Of a DNA stretch of 64,000 bases, positions 10,810 through 23,500 are shown piece by piece. The notes beneath the pieces were generated by a model. It was given only the letters and a program-made list of their open reading frames with translations, was not told the origin of the DNA and did no database searches. Source of the DNA: Thunnus maccoyii (lineage: Eukaryota; Chordata; Actinopteri; Scombriformes; Scombridae); contig NC_056535.1 of assembly GCF_910596095.1 (NCBI RefSeq), positions 8,845,501 through 8,909,500 on the forward strand. The letters are read 5' to 3'. The position numbers and the translations under genes were made by a program. Every line of letters begins with the position of its first letter. Position 1 is the stretch's first letter.

Positions 10810-13119
10810 TAAGATGCTATAATCATATAAAAATTCTATACATGGTGGCTTTAAATCCACTGCCTTTCCACCATTATGTGTTCATGAAATGATTAGTTTG
10901 TATAGTTGCAAATTCACTGGCTGCATCTTCTTTATTTTTAACTGTAGAATGTATGTATTTTAATTGTTAGAAAGAGTCACTAAGTGGAGCAGACTCCCTT
11001 TGGAATTACGCAGTTAATCTTTGACCCTATTGTTCGGAACTGGCTTCATTTTTTAATAAAACACTCGCTATTCGTCCTTTTATTGCATCTCTGAGAGCAG
11101 TGTATGGGGTCAAGAACTATATTTGTGTCCATTCCTGTGATTTCAATTAGTCAGCTGAAGCGCCAAAAAACCCACTGGGGACTTAAAGGGATTTAATCCT
11201 CTCCGGCTGTGTGTCTATCAATTAGCCACACCATTAATCCCCACGGCGTAATCTCATTAGATAGAGCGCCTTTAATGAGACACCCAGAGAGAGAGCAGAG
11301 AGGCAGGCAGTAAGAGAGAGGGAGAAAAATGAGGTGGTGGCAAGATGCAGGTAGGCCGTGTGGAGAAGTGATTAGTAGGATGGAAGAGAGGGTCAGCAGA
11401 GGGAGGGACGATTCAAGTACAGCAGGGACAATGCATAACATTTAGAAAATGGTTTGAAACAAAAGGTTAGATATGAGGAAGTGAAACAAGAGTGCAGTTA
11501 ATCTTGTATTGTGCATTATGGCCATAAATTAGAGGAGTGGGCAACAGAAAGATTTAGGTAGAGATGAGCAGAGCTGATTGAGCATACTGGACTAGATAAC
11601 CTTTGGTACAATAATGAATTTGTCTACAGACTTGGCAGGATAGTGGACCCATGTTAATAAGAGATTCATCAGTGGTGGGCTCTACTGCTCTGGAATGATA
11701 ATCAAGTTGGTAAAAAAGTCATCTTGGCCATTGCTAGTTGCCAGATAAGGAGATTAACTTCATGGAAGGTTTCTTTGATGGGCTTATCTGAGGTTCACTT
11801 GGTTTCCCTGTGGCAGATAGGCAAAGTGAAAGAAGAAAGTAAAGTGAAGTTCTCCCCTTGATAAATGGCGTACATAGACTGAGAGCTTTGTTGCTGGCTT
11901 GCAGCCAGTGCGTTGTGTGTTGTAAATAAAGTTCTCCTCTTCAAACATGTCCAAGCCTGGCTCTTTTCACTCACTTTCCATATAGCTAGTTTGTCTCTTG
12001 GGCTGATGCTGGGAATGGTCCAAATCTGAAAAACACCACCGGATGTTGGTTCTGATGCCAACTGTTCACAGTTTAGTGTTGATGTTGCTATTCAGCAAAG
12101 GTACCGCCCAGCACGGGCTGGCTCTGCTGCCTGCTTTTCTGCTGACACCACTCTGGGCTTCCTGCTATTTTAGGACTCAGTCTAAAATGAGATCAAAGCA
12201 GCAGAATAAATTTGATGTTCCCGCTACATGTGGGGGAGAGAATATCTCCTTGTTAACGACCAGCCATTCATGATATGGATGACTGGTCCAGCTAATACCA
12301 ACATTAGGAAATTATTTTCAGTAAGGTTCTGAAACACTATATCTACACAATCAAACAGCATTTGCAGAGATCATTTAGTTTTTTTGTTAGAGAGTAACTA
12401 ATTAAGAAACGGAAATAAACATAGAAATGCTAAGATAAATCTTAACTTATTCAGAGTTGAGGAGTAAGTACATTTATTTAAGTACTAAAGTCCAATTTTT
12501 AAGTAGTTATACCTTGAGTATATCAATTTTGTGCTTATTTATATCTCTACACTACATTTCAGATGGAAATATTGTTCTTTTTACTCCACTACATTTATTT
12601 GAAAACTATAATGACTATCTCACTAATTACATTTTTACATGTTAGACATATGATAAGATGAAATGAGATGAGATAATAGGATGCAATCATATATATTAAA
12701 CTACCTAAAAATATTGAGTTGTACTGGTACAGTGGCTGTAGTGTAGTAGCACCGCTGGATTCTTAAACTGGCAAATCAGGCAACAGCAGGCACCTCCAGG
12801 GACTACGAAAGCCCCAGTTCACTATGTGTGAATTACTGGATGGATAGATGCTTTTCACAGCAGACATTTTGACATTTGAAAGCAGAAAAAGCAAAAGCTG
12901 GAATTAATGACATTAATGATGGCTGCATTCCATTTAAGTGAGCCAGTTTCAGGGCTCTGGTATTGTACATGCTCATTCACTAACATGACTTACTGAGATG
13001 CTTAATGTAATTGAGCCATCATTAGTCTTTATATTTACTTACAGCTGTCAAAATGTCTACTGTTGGCACAAAATGTTTTGTTCCCATTCAGGTTTCCCCA
13101 GATGATGTATCCTAATGTT

Positions 13120-13290
13120 TTTGGTGATCACCTGACTTTTCCTATAGCGCCACCATGAGGTTGATTTCTATGATACAAACATTCATGTTCCACTCAGGAT
13201 AAAATGTAATAACTTTGGTGATCCTTTGACTTCTTTCATCAGGTCAGATTTTGAATTTGTTCATTACAAAAATCCTGCAAAACAAACAAA
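13120..13290 (+). repeat. Dispersed non-coding repeat, copy 1
   Basis: Contains phrases such as CTATAGCGCCACCATGAGGT and TTTCATCAGGTCAGATTTT that recur in altered form at 14470-14700, 16290-16530 and 52090-52200. It looks like a decayed, non-autonomous element common in fish. Confidence 0.5.
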
Positions 13291-14469
13291 ATTTATGGAG
13301 ATACAATACTAAATAATTGCAGTACCACTTTAATTGTAAAACTTTTATCAGCTTGGACTTGTAATCAAGCATTTCCATATTGTGATATTATGTAAACTAG
13401 TAAGTTACAGTATGTAAAGGATCTGAATACTTTGTACCACTGACTAATGAACCTAATGAACCTAAGAGCTTTGAACAATGAATGTTCACACAACAGCCCA
13501 AATACTCTTATCATATTCAGGAACACCTAACCTGATGTGCCAGATGGTTTCATGTGATCTCGTGATGTTGTGATTTCGCAAATCCAGCTGCCTCGTAAGG
13601 TAAAGGAACACTTATATAATGAAAAATGCATCTTGGGATTGCCCTTTTGTTATTTGTTGACAGTCATCCTCAACTCAAGTACCTGAAACCTGTGCTCCTG
13701 ATGCTGAGCAGCCCTGTAGAGACTGACTTCTCTGTGTGATTACATGCTAGAGTGCAGTGGGAAATCCAAGCTGCATCCTCGAGCAGAGCGGCTGCTCTAA
13801 TCAACTGGATATAATTCTTCACCTCCGCCACAGGTTAAGTGCCTTCCCCGGGACACTGGCTACATCTCTAAATGGTAGGAGATGATTCCTTTGAAGCCAA
13901 GTCTGTCTCTGGTGTCCTTTAGGGTACAATCAAGCATCCATTCCCATCTGCCCCTCCATTTCCCTCTGTCAGCATCACTTCAGGAAGACAGACCAGCGCT
14001 CACAATGAATAATAGATGTATAGCACAGTCATTAGTATAAATAAATAATTGAACACCACACGTGTGTAACAGCATTAGTCTTGTAAATGTTATGATGATA
14101 TTACAGTAACATGATGGGGAGGAACGACAACCTATCTGGTCATGTGCGTAATGTAAGCTGATTAGTCACAGCTTGATGACTTTGTTGTTATAGGCTATGT
14201 GTGTGTCATATATCAACTCTATATTCATAAACTCATACAGCATAATATACACATGTTTCATGGTGATTCCTCATTAAAGACGTAACACTTTTAATAATTC
14301 ATGTCTTTGTGAATCTTAAAGTGATTCAAGGTGAGGAGAATTTCTTGACCTAAAGACTCAGGGTCTTTTATATTCCTTTTCATGCCTTTTCTGATTCAGA
14401 ATTTGCAGATATTTCATTTAAAGTGATATATTTTTTGGCAGAATTTGACAATTTCTAGCATGATAGTGG

Positions 14470-14700
14470 TGCTCTATGGCAACGTTGGTCAGTCGGTCCA
14501 TCGCTTTGGTCCAGACTGAAATATCTCAACAATTTATGGATTGCTATCAAATCAAATCATGTACAGACACTCATAGTGGCAAAAAGATGAACTGTACGTA
14601 CTCTTGGAGACTGTTCCACCTAGTGCCACCATGATGTTGACATTTTTGGTTTTCATCATATTGGATGGGTTGCCATGAAATTTGGTATAGGATTCAATGA
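14470..14700 (+). repeat. Dispersed non-coding repeat, copy 2
   Basis: Shares the 'gccaccatgatgttgaca' and 'ttgccatgaaatttggt' type phrases with the copy near 13120. Ends are not clear. Confidence 0.5.
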
Positions 14701-14889
14701 TTAATTTAAAATTAAGGTTTAAAAAAATATAAATAAAATAAAGAAAGAAATATAAAGAATATAGTGTGCAAGGTTGAATTGGTACAGGTAATTGAAAGCT
14801 GTAGCAGCATACATGAACATTTGTTTTTTCATTTATATATATAAACACAGGAGAGAAAACAATTTAGATCATTTATCATTTATACTACA

Positions 14890-16190
14890 GGAATTAAGTG
14901 GAACTACAATTCCAGGAGGGCAATCCCAGAAGCATGTGGCAAGGTCTGAGAACTATGACAGATTACAGACAGTATCAATGGGCGGGTCCTCAAACTATGT
15001 GCTGACCAACTAGCACCGGTATTTACAATGATATTCAACCTGTCCCTGGCTCAGTCTGTCATACCCACATGCTTCAAGAAGTTCACCATCATTCCTGTGC
15101 CCAAGAAAACAAGAACAGCCTGCCTGAATGACTACCACCCAGTGGCACTCACCTCTGTAGTGATGATGAAGTGCTTTGAATGGCTGGCCAAAGATTACAT
15201 CTGCTCCTCACTATCCAGCACACTGGACCCACTACAGTTTGCCTACCGTCCCAACTGATCAACAGAAGACGCCATAGCATACATCCCTCCACACCACCCT
15301 ATCTCACCTGGACAAGAAAGGGAGCTATGTGAGATCGCTGTTCATTGACTACAGTTCAGCGTTTAACACCATAGTTCCCTCCAGGCTCATCATCAAGCTC
15401 AAGGACCTTAGATTAAACACCTCACTGTGCATGTGGATCCTTGACTTCCTGACGGGTAGGTGGACTCACCTCTTCTACCCTCATCCTTATCACTCAAGCA
15501 TCCCTGGGCTGTGTTCTGAGCCCCCTGCTGTACTCACTCAAGGGTGATTTAGATTGGTCTAAGTCATTGGTTTTCAAAGTGGAGTCTGGAGAGTAATGTT
15601 AGATAACTAACATGTAATAAATGTACCTCGTGTTTGGAGTGCATGGAGAAATTAAAACTCACCTGGAAGAAAACATGAATGCTTTTAATCCTATTGAGAA
15701 CAAGGGGTAGTGGTGCACTTCAGCCTCTTGTGGACACAGGAGAGAAAACAATTTAGATCAGACTTAGAAAATAGATCTCCAGATTTTTTTTTATCTCACT
15801 TGCCTTTCAGGACTTCCATATAGGCCTGATCACAGATAACATGGAAAGGCAAGTAGAGAATCTGACCCGCTGGTGTCAGGACAACAACGTACTTCTAAAT
15901 GTCAGCAAGACTAAGGAGCTGATAGTGGACTTTGGGAAGAATCAGGGAAGGAACTACACCCCCTTTAATATCAATGGGTCCTTGGTAGAGAGGGTAGACA
16001 GCTTCAAGTAACTTGGTGGCCTGACCTGGGGGCTGCATACTGACTCAGTGGTGAGAAAGGCAAGGCAGAGACTGTTTCACCTTAGACGCTTGAAGAAATT
16101 CCGGAAATCCCCTCAAATACTGAAGAATTTCTACTCTTGCACCATCAAGAGCGTCCTGATGGGGAACATCACTGACCAGTATGGCTAAGA
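14890..16190 (+). mobile_element. Decayed CR1/L2/Rex1-like LINE fragment, reverse transcriptase
   Basis: Plus-strand reading in broken frames gives [44 protein letters not shown] and [14 protein letters not shown], which are non-LTR reverse transcriptase blocks. After a gap of unrelated sequence (about 15550-15815) the C-terminal part resumes (LTRWCQDNN, TKELIVDFG, RLKKFRKSPQILKNFYSC). Several stops and frameshifts make it dead. A 26-bp perfect direct repeat at 14846-14871 and 15735-15760 brackets the first part. Confidence 0.85.
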
Positions 16191-16223
16191 GTACCTTTTC
16201 ATCATCATATATCATATATCATA

Positions 16224-16225
<2 letters not shown>

Positions 16226-16268
<43 letters not shown>

Positions 16269-16284
16269 GTTGATTGATTGATTG
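16226..16284. repeat. (GATT)n microsatellite
   Basis: About 14 units of TGAT with two G interruptions. Confidence 0.95.
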
Positions 16285-16289
16285 TATAA

Positions 16290-16530
16290 CATTGGTGCCA
16301 TCATCAGGTCAAAATTTCATTTTGATCAATACTTTGGTTTACATCTAACAACATTCAGTTTCAGCTTTACTTAGTGTTTGCTAATTAGCAAATGTTAGCA
16401 TATTTGTAAACTAAACTAACATGGTGGCCATGGTACTGTTAACATTGAACCTGCTAAACATCAGCATGTTAACACTAGTTGTGCCTAAATACAGCCTCAC
16501 AGAGCTGCTAGCATAGCTGTAGACTCTTCT
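16290..16530 (+). repeat. Dispersed non-coding repeat, copy 3
   Basis: Carries CCATCATCAGGTCAAAATTT, an 'atactttggttta' phrase and repeated GCTAA/GTTAGCAT motifs. The first two recur at about 52105-52160. Confidence 0.55.
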
Positions 16531-16599
16531 AGTTTTGTTTTTTTTTTTTTTTAGTGTCAAAGTGTAATATCTCCTGACATTACACTGGGTTTGCATTAG

Positions 16600-19289
16600 C
16601 TGAGCAAGTTATTAAAGTGTGCAGACTCTTGAGGATCATAATCAGATCAAGAAAGAAAGAAAAAGGAGAAAGTGCTCCAATCTGAGAACCAGATAAAAGC
16701 TCAGTGGGTTTAAATGCAGAAAGTCAGTCTGACTTTCACATCAACCTATGTCATGTAGAAAAAGGTGGAGTCTGGCACCTCAGCATGTTTGTTCCTCTGT
16801 CTGTCCAAGTGTGTGTTCAAGTGCATGTCACATATTTCTCTGTGTGAACCACAGGTGTGTACACTCAACACATTTTGGTGCCTGTCCTGCCTCATATAGG
16901 AGATGACTTTGTAAAACGAGATGTTCTTCTCCTGTGGGCTGACTCTGCCTGCTGCTTGGCCTGATTCAGCTCCATTAAAGAGGCCAACAGGCTATTAACC
17001 CCTGCGTCAATACCTCACAGGTTCAGCTGCGCTTACAAACCCAATTCAGCAGCGGTCATAAACACTGGCCTTATTATAGTATCTCCGGGCCAAAGCAGAC
17101 TGCCCCGGTCAACCCCATAACAAAAGAGTCCTAAAGTCAGCATTAACCTGGGTGGAACAGGGTCAGGGACGCACAGGAAATGGACTTGTGAGGAGGTGTA
17201 AACTAATGAACTGTTGTTGCATGTTATATTTCAGGGTTTGATTCCTCAAGAGAGGCTGAAAATCATTCTCTTTCATTTCAGGATGAAAATGGTTATAGGC
17301 TACTGGATTAGTGGATCTTAATGGATGATAAAGTGCAGTGACTGAATCACAGTGTGCCACATCAGTTCATCCAAATCACATTCTCATGTCCCTCCTAGGA
17401 GAGAGTTTTATTCATAAGCTCAGAGCTTAATCAACAATATGCAAGGAGGCATTGAAAGGGATCAAATTAATTAACTGACTTTTAGTGTTGCATTTGTCTC
17501 ACAGCATGAATACGGTGGGATTACAAATGGAATTTTGAATTCATTGGTTTGCAAAGTAATGTCAATGAAAAAAATATCACAACCTTCTTATTCATCTAGC
17601 TATAGGGGTCTTACCTTCATAAAGAATTTCATAACCTTCTATTTCATGTAGGTAATGGGGGCTGGGAGAGCTTTTATCTGCCTCTAACCATCATTAAAAC
17701 TGAGCCCTTCAGTGAGCGTAAACAAGCAAAGAATTTTAGACTGAAGACTTATCATAAAAGCACGAGAGGAACACCCTGCTGAGATGCACTATCAGAGCAG
17801 TCAAAACCCATCTTGGATTCAGACAAAAGCACCCATAGCTAAGTACAGAAGTACAGACGAGCAGTCGAACATTCACAAGCATGAGTGTGCCTGCACACAC
17901 ACACACACAAATAAACTTGCTTTAGATATGGTTTATTATATAATCTTGCCCTAGGGTGAAAGCAAAAATGACAACACCGTATGTAACAAATTAATAACAG
18001 CCCCTTTAATAAATGTTATGGAAGGAAACACTGATGTTACTTCTCTCTTCTTCCCTCTGGCAAGCTCTGGGTGTTTACCCAACACCCTCAGGTGCAGTGA
18101 CTGAGACGTCGCTAGGCAACCGCACCATCCCTGTTGCTGCTCTGCCTCTGGCACTCAAGTGGGAGCTTATGTGGACTTAACTCTGAAAGAGCAGTAGTGT
18201 TGAGGAGTGGAAGGGGGGATTACCAGGAAAAATATTGGATTGGGTTGAGGCACAAGGCGCGAGGCCTTACCTGCTTCACCACTGCCACCAGACAGAGACG
18301 CCATGAGAGACTGTCAGGCCACGCTGGTTCTGTACTCACAACAGAAAGCCAAGGTTTTATCTGGCTCTGCTTTTTCACAGCAGGACAATGCTTTGATATT
18401 ATTAACAATCCATACTGTTTCTTTTTTGCCAAATGTTGTGCAAAATGCCTGACAGTTTGGCCTAGAAGTCTGTAATGTGGGTGCCCAGCAGAGCAAAATA
18501 TAAGCATGTGAACAATTAAGTCAACCAAATGTAACTAGGTAATATTAACTACAAAGAAGAACATGAAGATGCAGTTTCAGTCCATGTCCACCACAGCAGA
18601 ATCCTGTAATGTGGTAAAATGAGCTATTGCCACCTACTGGCTCCCAGATGTACTTTCATTATAGAAACTGAAATTGTGGCTGATCATCACCGATGGCTCC
18701 AAATGTACACTTATTGTTCCTCTTTGGTCGGTGCGCAAACGAAAGCTGCTCCCAATCATTGTAACATCAGGCTACTCTCCCAGTGGCAGAATGGCCTAAT
18801 TATTTCCAGCCTATGGTTGTACTGAATGTTAGCAGCTGATGTGGCAGCTGTTGCCAATGCACCATGTGTTAGGCTGATAATGGAGACGGACTCAAACAAG
18901 ACAGCCCAACAAAGAAGAGGACACTGGTAGCAGACTGTGTGTGAGTGTGTGTGTTTCCATTTTGGGTTGAGAGCCGTGTGTTCTGCACATGGGAGTTGTG
19001 CTCAGTAGATGCTTGTATGGACCCAGGGGACACACACACCGTGTGCTGCATGTGGCTTTACAGATGTTAGAGGATTAACTGGAATTATCAGTGTACAGGT
19101 AGAGTAAGAAGGAATTAAAGGCATTCAGCTCATTCATGTACAAAGCCACACTCAGTATCCTCAGTGCCACATGCAGCACATATCCAGGTCTTCTAATGAT
19201 GCAATGCTGCCCCCTAGTGCATTACAATGACATTCAAAACAACGCTGGTGACCCACTGAAATCTACTGCATACATCAAACCAAAACCAG
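16600..19289. other. Gene-free interval, right part
   Basis: No coding exon, RNA gene or complete mobile element was recognised. Includes a (CA)n stub near 17897-17908. 16830-17110 is unique, GC-richer sequence that could be a conserved non-coding element. Confidence 0.5.
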
Positions 19290-20543
19290 TTATTGTAAAA
19301 TCATTGTTTATTCAAACCTTTCAATAGAGAAAATGCATTTTTCCTTTTGATGGATGGGTAAATTCTCAAGTCTATACAAAACTGTGTGTAAAACTTTAGC
19401 TGTAACATTTACAAATATACATGAGGAAACTATTTTCTTAAGTCATAGATACCAAAAAATCTAAGTCTAAGTCTGTCCAGTAGCACACCAAAATATAAGC
19501 AGGTAGAGAAATGATTGGAGGACACTGTCAGTCACCACTGAAGGAGTAAAAATGTGTGTTGGTGGGCAGCTACAAAAATAGAAATCAGTTTCAGGTAGAT
19601 GTATGTTTGGTATAGCAATACAGGTTAAAAGCCTTCTGAAAACCTGTTTAAGTTTTATAAATCAACACAAGTCAAACTAATTTCAAATAACAATTCAAAC
19701 TGATTTTTTAAAAACAACAAAAAAACTCTCTTCACACACTGAAATCTATACACCTAACAAAAGTTTTTAAAAACAGATTTTCAACATGTCCTATGCAGGT
19801 AAACACACATTTTGTTTTGAATTTAAGCTACATGAAACAACTGAGGTGTCACATGAAATTAAATAAATAACTAAACATTAATTTAAGCTTGCGTTTAGTA
19901 AATAAATATGCTGAAAAAAAAAAAAAATCAAGTAAGGTAACAGAGATGACAGATACAGAGCGAGTTACTGCTTTGTGAGTTACAGCAGAGTTAATTGCTT
20001 CGGGGTGGCTATATGGCTTATTCATAGTCAGGAAGGCAACTCAGTAGGTTACACAGTTTGGAGTTCAAACTAATTCAGTTGACAAAAACGAAAAAGAAAT
20101 CATCATTTAATAAAATTAGTTGGCGGTCTATTAAAACAAATGTCGATTTTCATTGCTTTAAAGCCTACTGCACATAAAAATAATCAGAAAATAAACTACT
20201 GTTACAGTGCATAATTGTACAATAAGTCATTTGTTCATACAAAAACCCTTCCTCATAAAACATATAATCCATTTTTGCAAAAAGGAGTTGTACAGTAAGT
20301 CCATGACTGCTCTGCAAGAAAATAGGCCTTATTTGAGGAGGGAGGTAGAGAGGCCATCCAATATGGCTACTTTTGTATTTTAGGTTATCAGGTATATCTG
20401 AACAACCTTAACATGTGCCAAGTCACTGCTCTCCTCCTCTTCACTTGTAAGAGTCTCTTATGCTCTGTAGTGGGAGTGGTTGGTCTCTCCACAGACTTCA
20501 CCCCCCCCTCCTCCTCCTCCTCCTCTCCTCTCTGACATCAAGC
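19290..20543 (-). other. taf4: taf4 3' UTR
   Basis: Sequence after the taf4 stop lacks coding potential. A minus-strand AATAAA lies at 19307-19312, giving a 3' UTR of about 1.25 kb. Confidence 0.6.
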
Positions 20544-23500
20544 CTATTTGAGAAAGCCCTTATAGAGGAAATGGGAGCGACTGGTGAATCTCTCGTTCTC
20601 CAAACAGAAGAGCAGGTCCCTGAGATTGACACGTGTGATGCGCTGCCGTGTGGGTCTGGAGCCTGACGAACCAGCACCACCAGACAGAGAGGGACCTGTT
20701 CCTGATCCCTGCACCAAGAGAGACAGATAGCAGACAGAAATAAAGGGTGAGAGTAGGGAGTGGGTATGTGATATTTGAAATTTGTGAGGGTGTCAGGAAG
20801 TAGACCCAAAGTATAATTTGGCAGAGTTCATGGAAAGATTGTAAAGTAGCTTATCCAGTTTGAAAAAACAGAAACCTGTTTTTGCTTTTAATAAATATAC
20901 ACCTTTTGAATCAGCTGTAACTGAACCTTTGTTGCAACTGAGAGTGCATTGAAACTAGTTAGCAAGCCAGCAAGTCTTAACAGTCAGCTGAAAATAATGA
21001 ATAAATGGTTGAAATAGATAACTAAAGGTATTATTATGTGGTTAAAATAGTTACCTAAAACTAATGGATTGATTGGATTCAAATAGCTAGGTAAAGAAGT
21101 AGCAGCCAAGTAGCTAAAATAATGTATAAATGGTTGAAAAAGAGAGTAGAAGTAATGAAGTGGATGCAATTGTTAGCTAAAAGTAATGGATAAAATGTAG
21201 AAATATCTAAAAGTGATGGATAAATGGTTGAAATAACACTAGTTCAGGTGAATTGGAAACTCTAAATTGCCTCTAGGTATGAATGGTGCAAGTAGATTTG
21301 TCTGTCTATAAATGTTAGTGCTTTTAAAGACATTGTAACATGTCAAAGTGTATTGGGCACCACCGCCCCGGACACAATGCATGAGAAATATGAGTAATTG
21401 GGAAAATGAAAATTTTATATGAGGGTGAGTTAAGAAAGTGGCTAGTGTTTTAGAGCGAATTCTTTATGTAATCATGTTTCTAGCCTCTTTCTTGATACAT
21501 ATAGTTAATCACCATGAACCTTGTAAAGGATCTTTTTTAGCTAGTAATGCTATGTAGATTATTTAGGAAGCCTTGCAGTCATAGCCTCTGTTGCTGCTAA
21601 AAGAAACTACTTAAAATCCTGTTGAAGTACAGCACCGTTTGGTAATGTGTAATTCACAAGATGTATTTGTTTAATTTGGTAACCACTTTCACACTACCTA
21701 ATCGCTGCCACAGCAATTTGCATTGAACTTAAAAGAGTACAACACAACTGTGCGACTGTTTTCTGTATTTATAAAGAACATTATAAAGAAGCAGCATTAT
21801 CACTGGGGGGTGAGGGCGAGTGTACAAATAGACACTCATTAAATTATTGCAAGCTTTCACAAAGCAAGTAAATAAAGGACATATTGTTACCTGGACATTA
21901 GTTTTTTTTATCTGCCTATTCCCACCAGAGACGCTTAAAGGACACAGGGCCATTTATTACAGCAAATGGTTAGACACTTATTTCACAAAAATAGCTCTGC
22001 TCTTGTTGGCGCTCCCCAGTATATCCAAACAACAAATACAGCGGGGAGTGAAAGAAACTCCCAAACACTTAACAGAGCAGAACCCCAGCCCATGCATTCA
22101 ATATTTACTGTATATATGCAGTTTATACAACAAGGCAACGTCCACTGTCACTAAGGGAAACAAAAATCTAGAGCAGAAGGAGGTCTGGTGGTCAAAGGAG
22201 AAAATGAATCAACACAAGCAGTAACAGTGATGTGTAGCAGGTAGAACCAAGCATAACCAGCAGCTGTAGCATCATAAGTGAAAGTGTCACATTATAAATA
22301 CCGCCTCATTGTACTGATTGAATGTGACTTGTAACTTGTTTAAATTTGATGTGTGAATGTAATAATCAGCTGACAGCGTGCATGAGTTCACTGATCTGCC
22401 AGAACTAATAAGAAGCTTCATTATATTATTTTCTCCAGGTTTCTGAAGAGCACAGATGACTGACAGCAGGTTTCTGTCAGGGCAGTGTGGGTTGTCAGCC
22501 GCAGTTCGTCACTAAATCAACTTTGTCTGGATTCTACAGTCACCCAGGAGAAAGACAGAACTGTTAGCTCTAACATTAGCTATTTCTATAAACGATATTT
22601 TATACTGACAAAGTGACAATGACATTTACAACCTCAGCTCCCGACATTATGTTGATGTCTTCTGTTGAAGTGTCAGTCATAAGGAGTTCCCCTTTACTGT
22701 CTCTGTTTAGCCATAGTGGCAACTGTTCCTCACGCTCACTAAGTAATTTAAAGAGATGTTCTTCACATAGGAAAGAAGAGTATCAGATTAAGAAAGGTAC
22801 ATGGTGATACAGTATATGACAACTGGCCCAGAATAAAGAAAACTGCACAGTTTAAGTACTGTGGTGAATGTTACCTCCGCTGTACCAGAGGAGGAAGGAG
22901 AGTCCAGAAGTTTCCTCTTCTTCCTGGGGCCGATGGCTGCCAGAGCCGTCAGGTTGGCCTCCCTCTGTCTCATCTGAGCCAGCTCCTGCTGCTGCATCTG
23001 GACGACAACACACACACACATACCAAGGTGGAGATGAACCATAGAGTGCATAAACATACAGAAACGGAGACTTGTGGGTTGTCCTCCTCCTCTCGTCCTA
23101 CCTCTTTTGCCTTCTGTTTCAGACGCAGCTGCTCTGGGTCCTCTTGTCGAGCTCGAGACTGCAAGGCCAAAAGCGAGACACATTACTAAATGATGTCTGC
23201 AGAAAAAAGACCAAAGACCAGGTTGTGTAGAACTAGAGATACTGTGGAATTTGAATTGATGAATATCTACAGTCACATGGAAAACATTCAGAATTTGTGA
23301 AGCAGATTCTAAGCCAGAAGTCTGCTGAATATTACATATCCATCAATATTTACATTTAGAGCTGAAAGGTTTTTAGACTGAATGAAAACCTATTTCATTA
23401 CTTTAACTTATTTTGTTATGCCCATTAAATCCATGTATCATGTTATTCTTAATGTCACATCGTTATTGCAAGTTTATTTGATTTTATAAATTTGTCCCTG

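Larger units (their letters stand above)
10346..14889. other. Gene-free interval between cdh4 and taf4, left part
   Basis: No exon-like ORFs are seen. It holds the AAT microsatellite, a homeodomain-core-rich patch near 11160-11290 that could be a conserved element, and fragments of a dispersed fish repeat (about 13120-13290 and 14470-14700). The rest is AT-rich unique-looking sequence. Confidence 0.6.

Noticed and set aside
10707-10892. Asparagine-rich ORF
   Set aside because: Translation of the AAT microsatellite.
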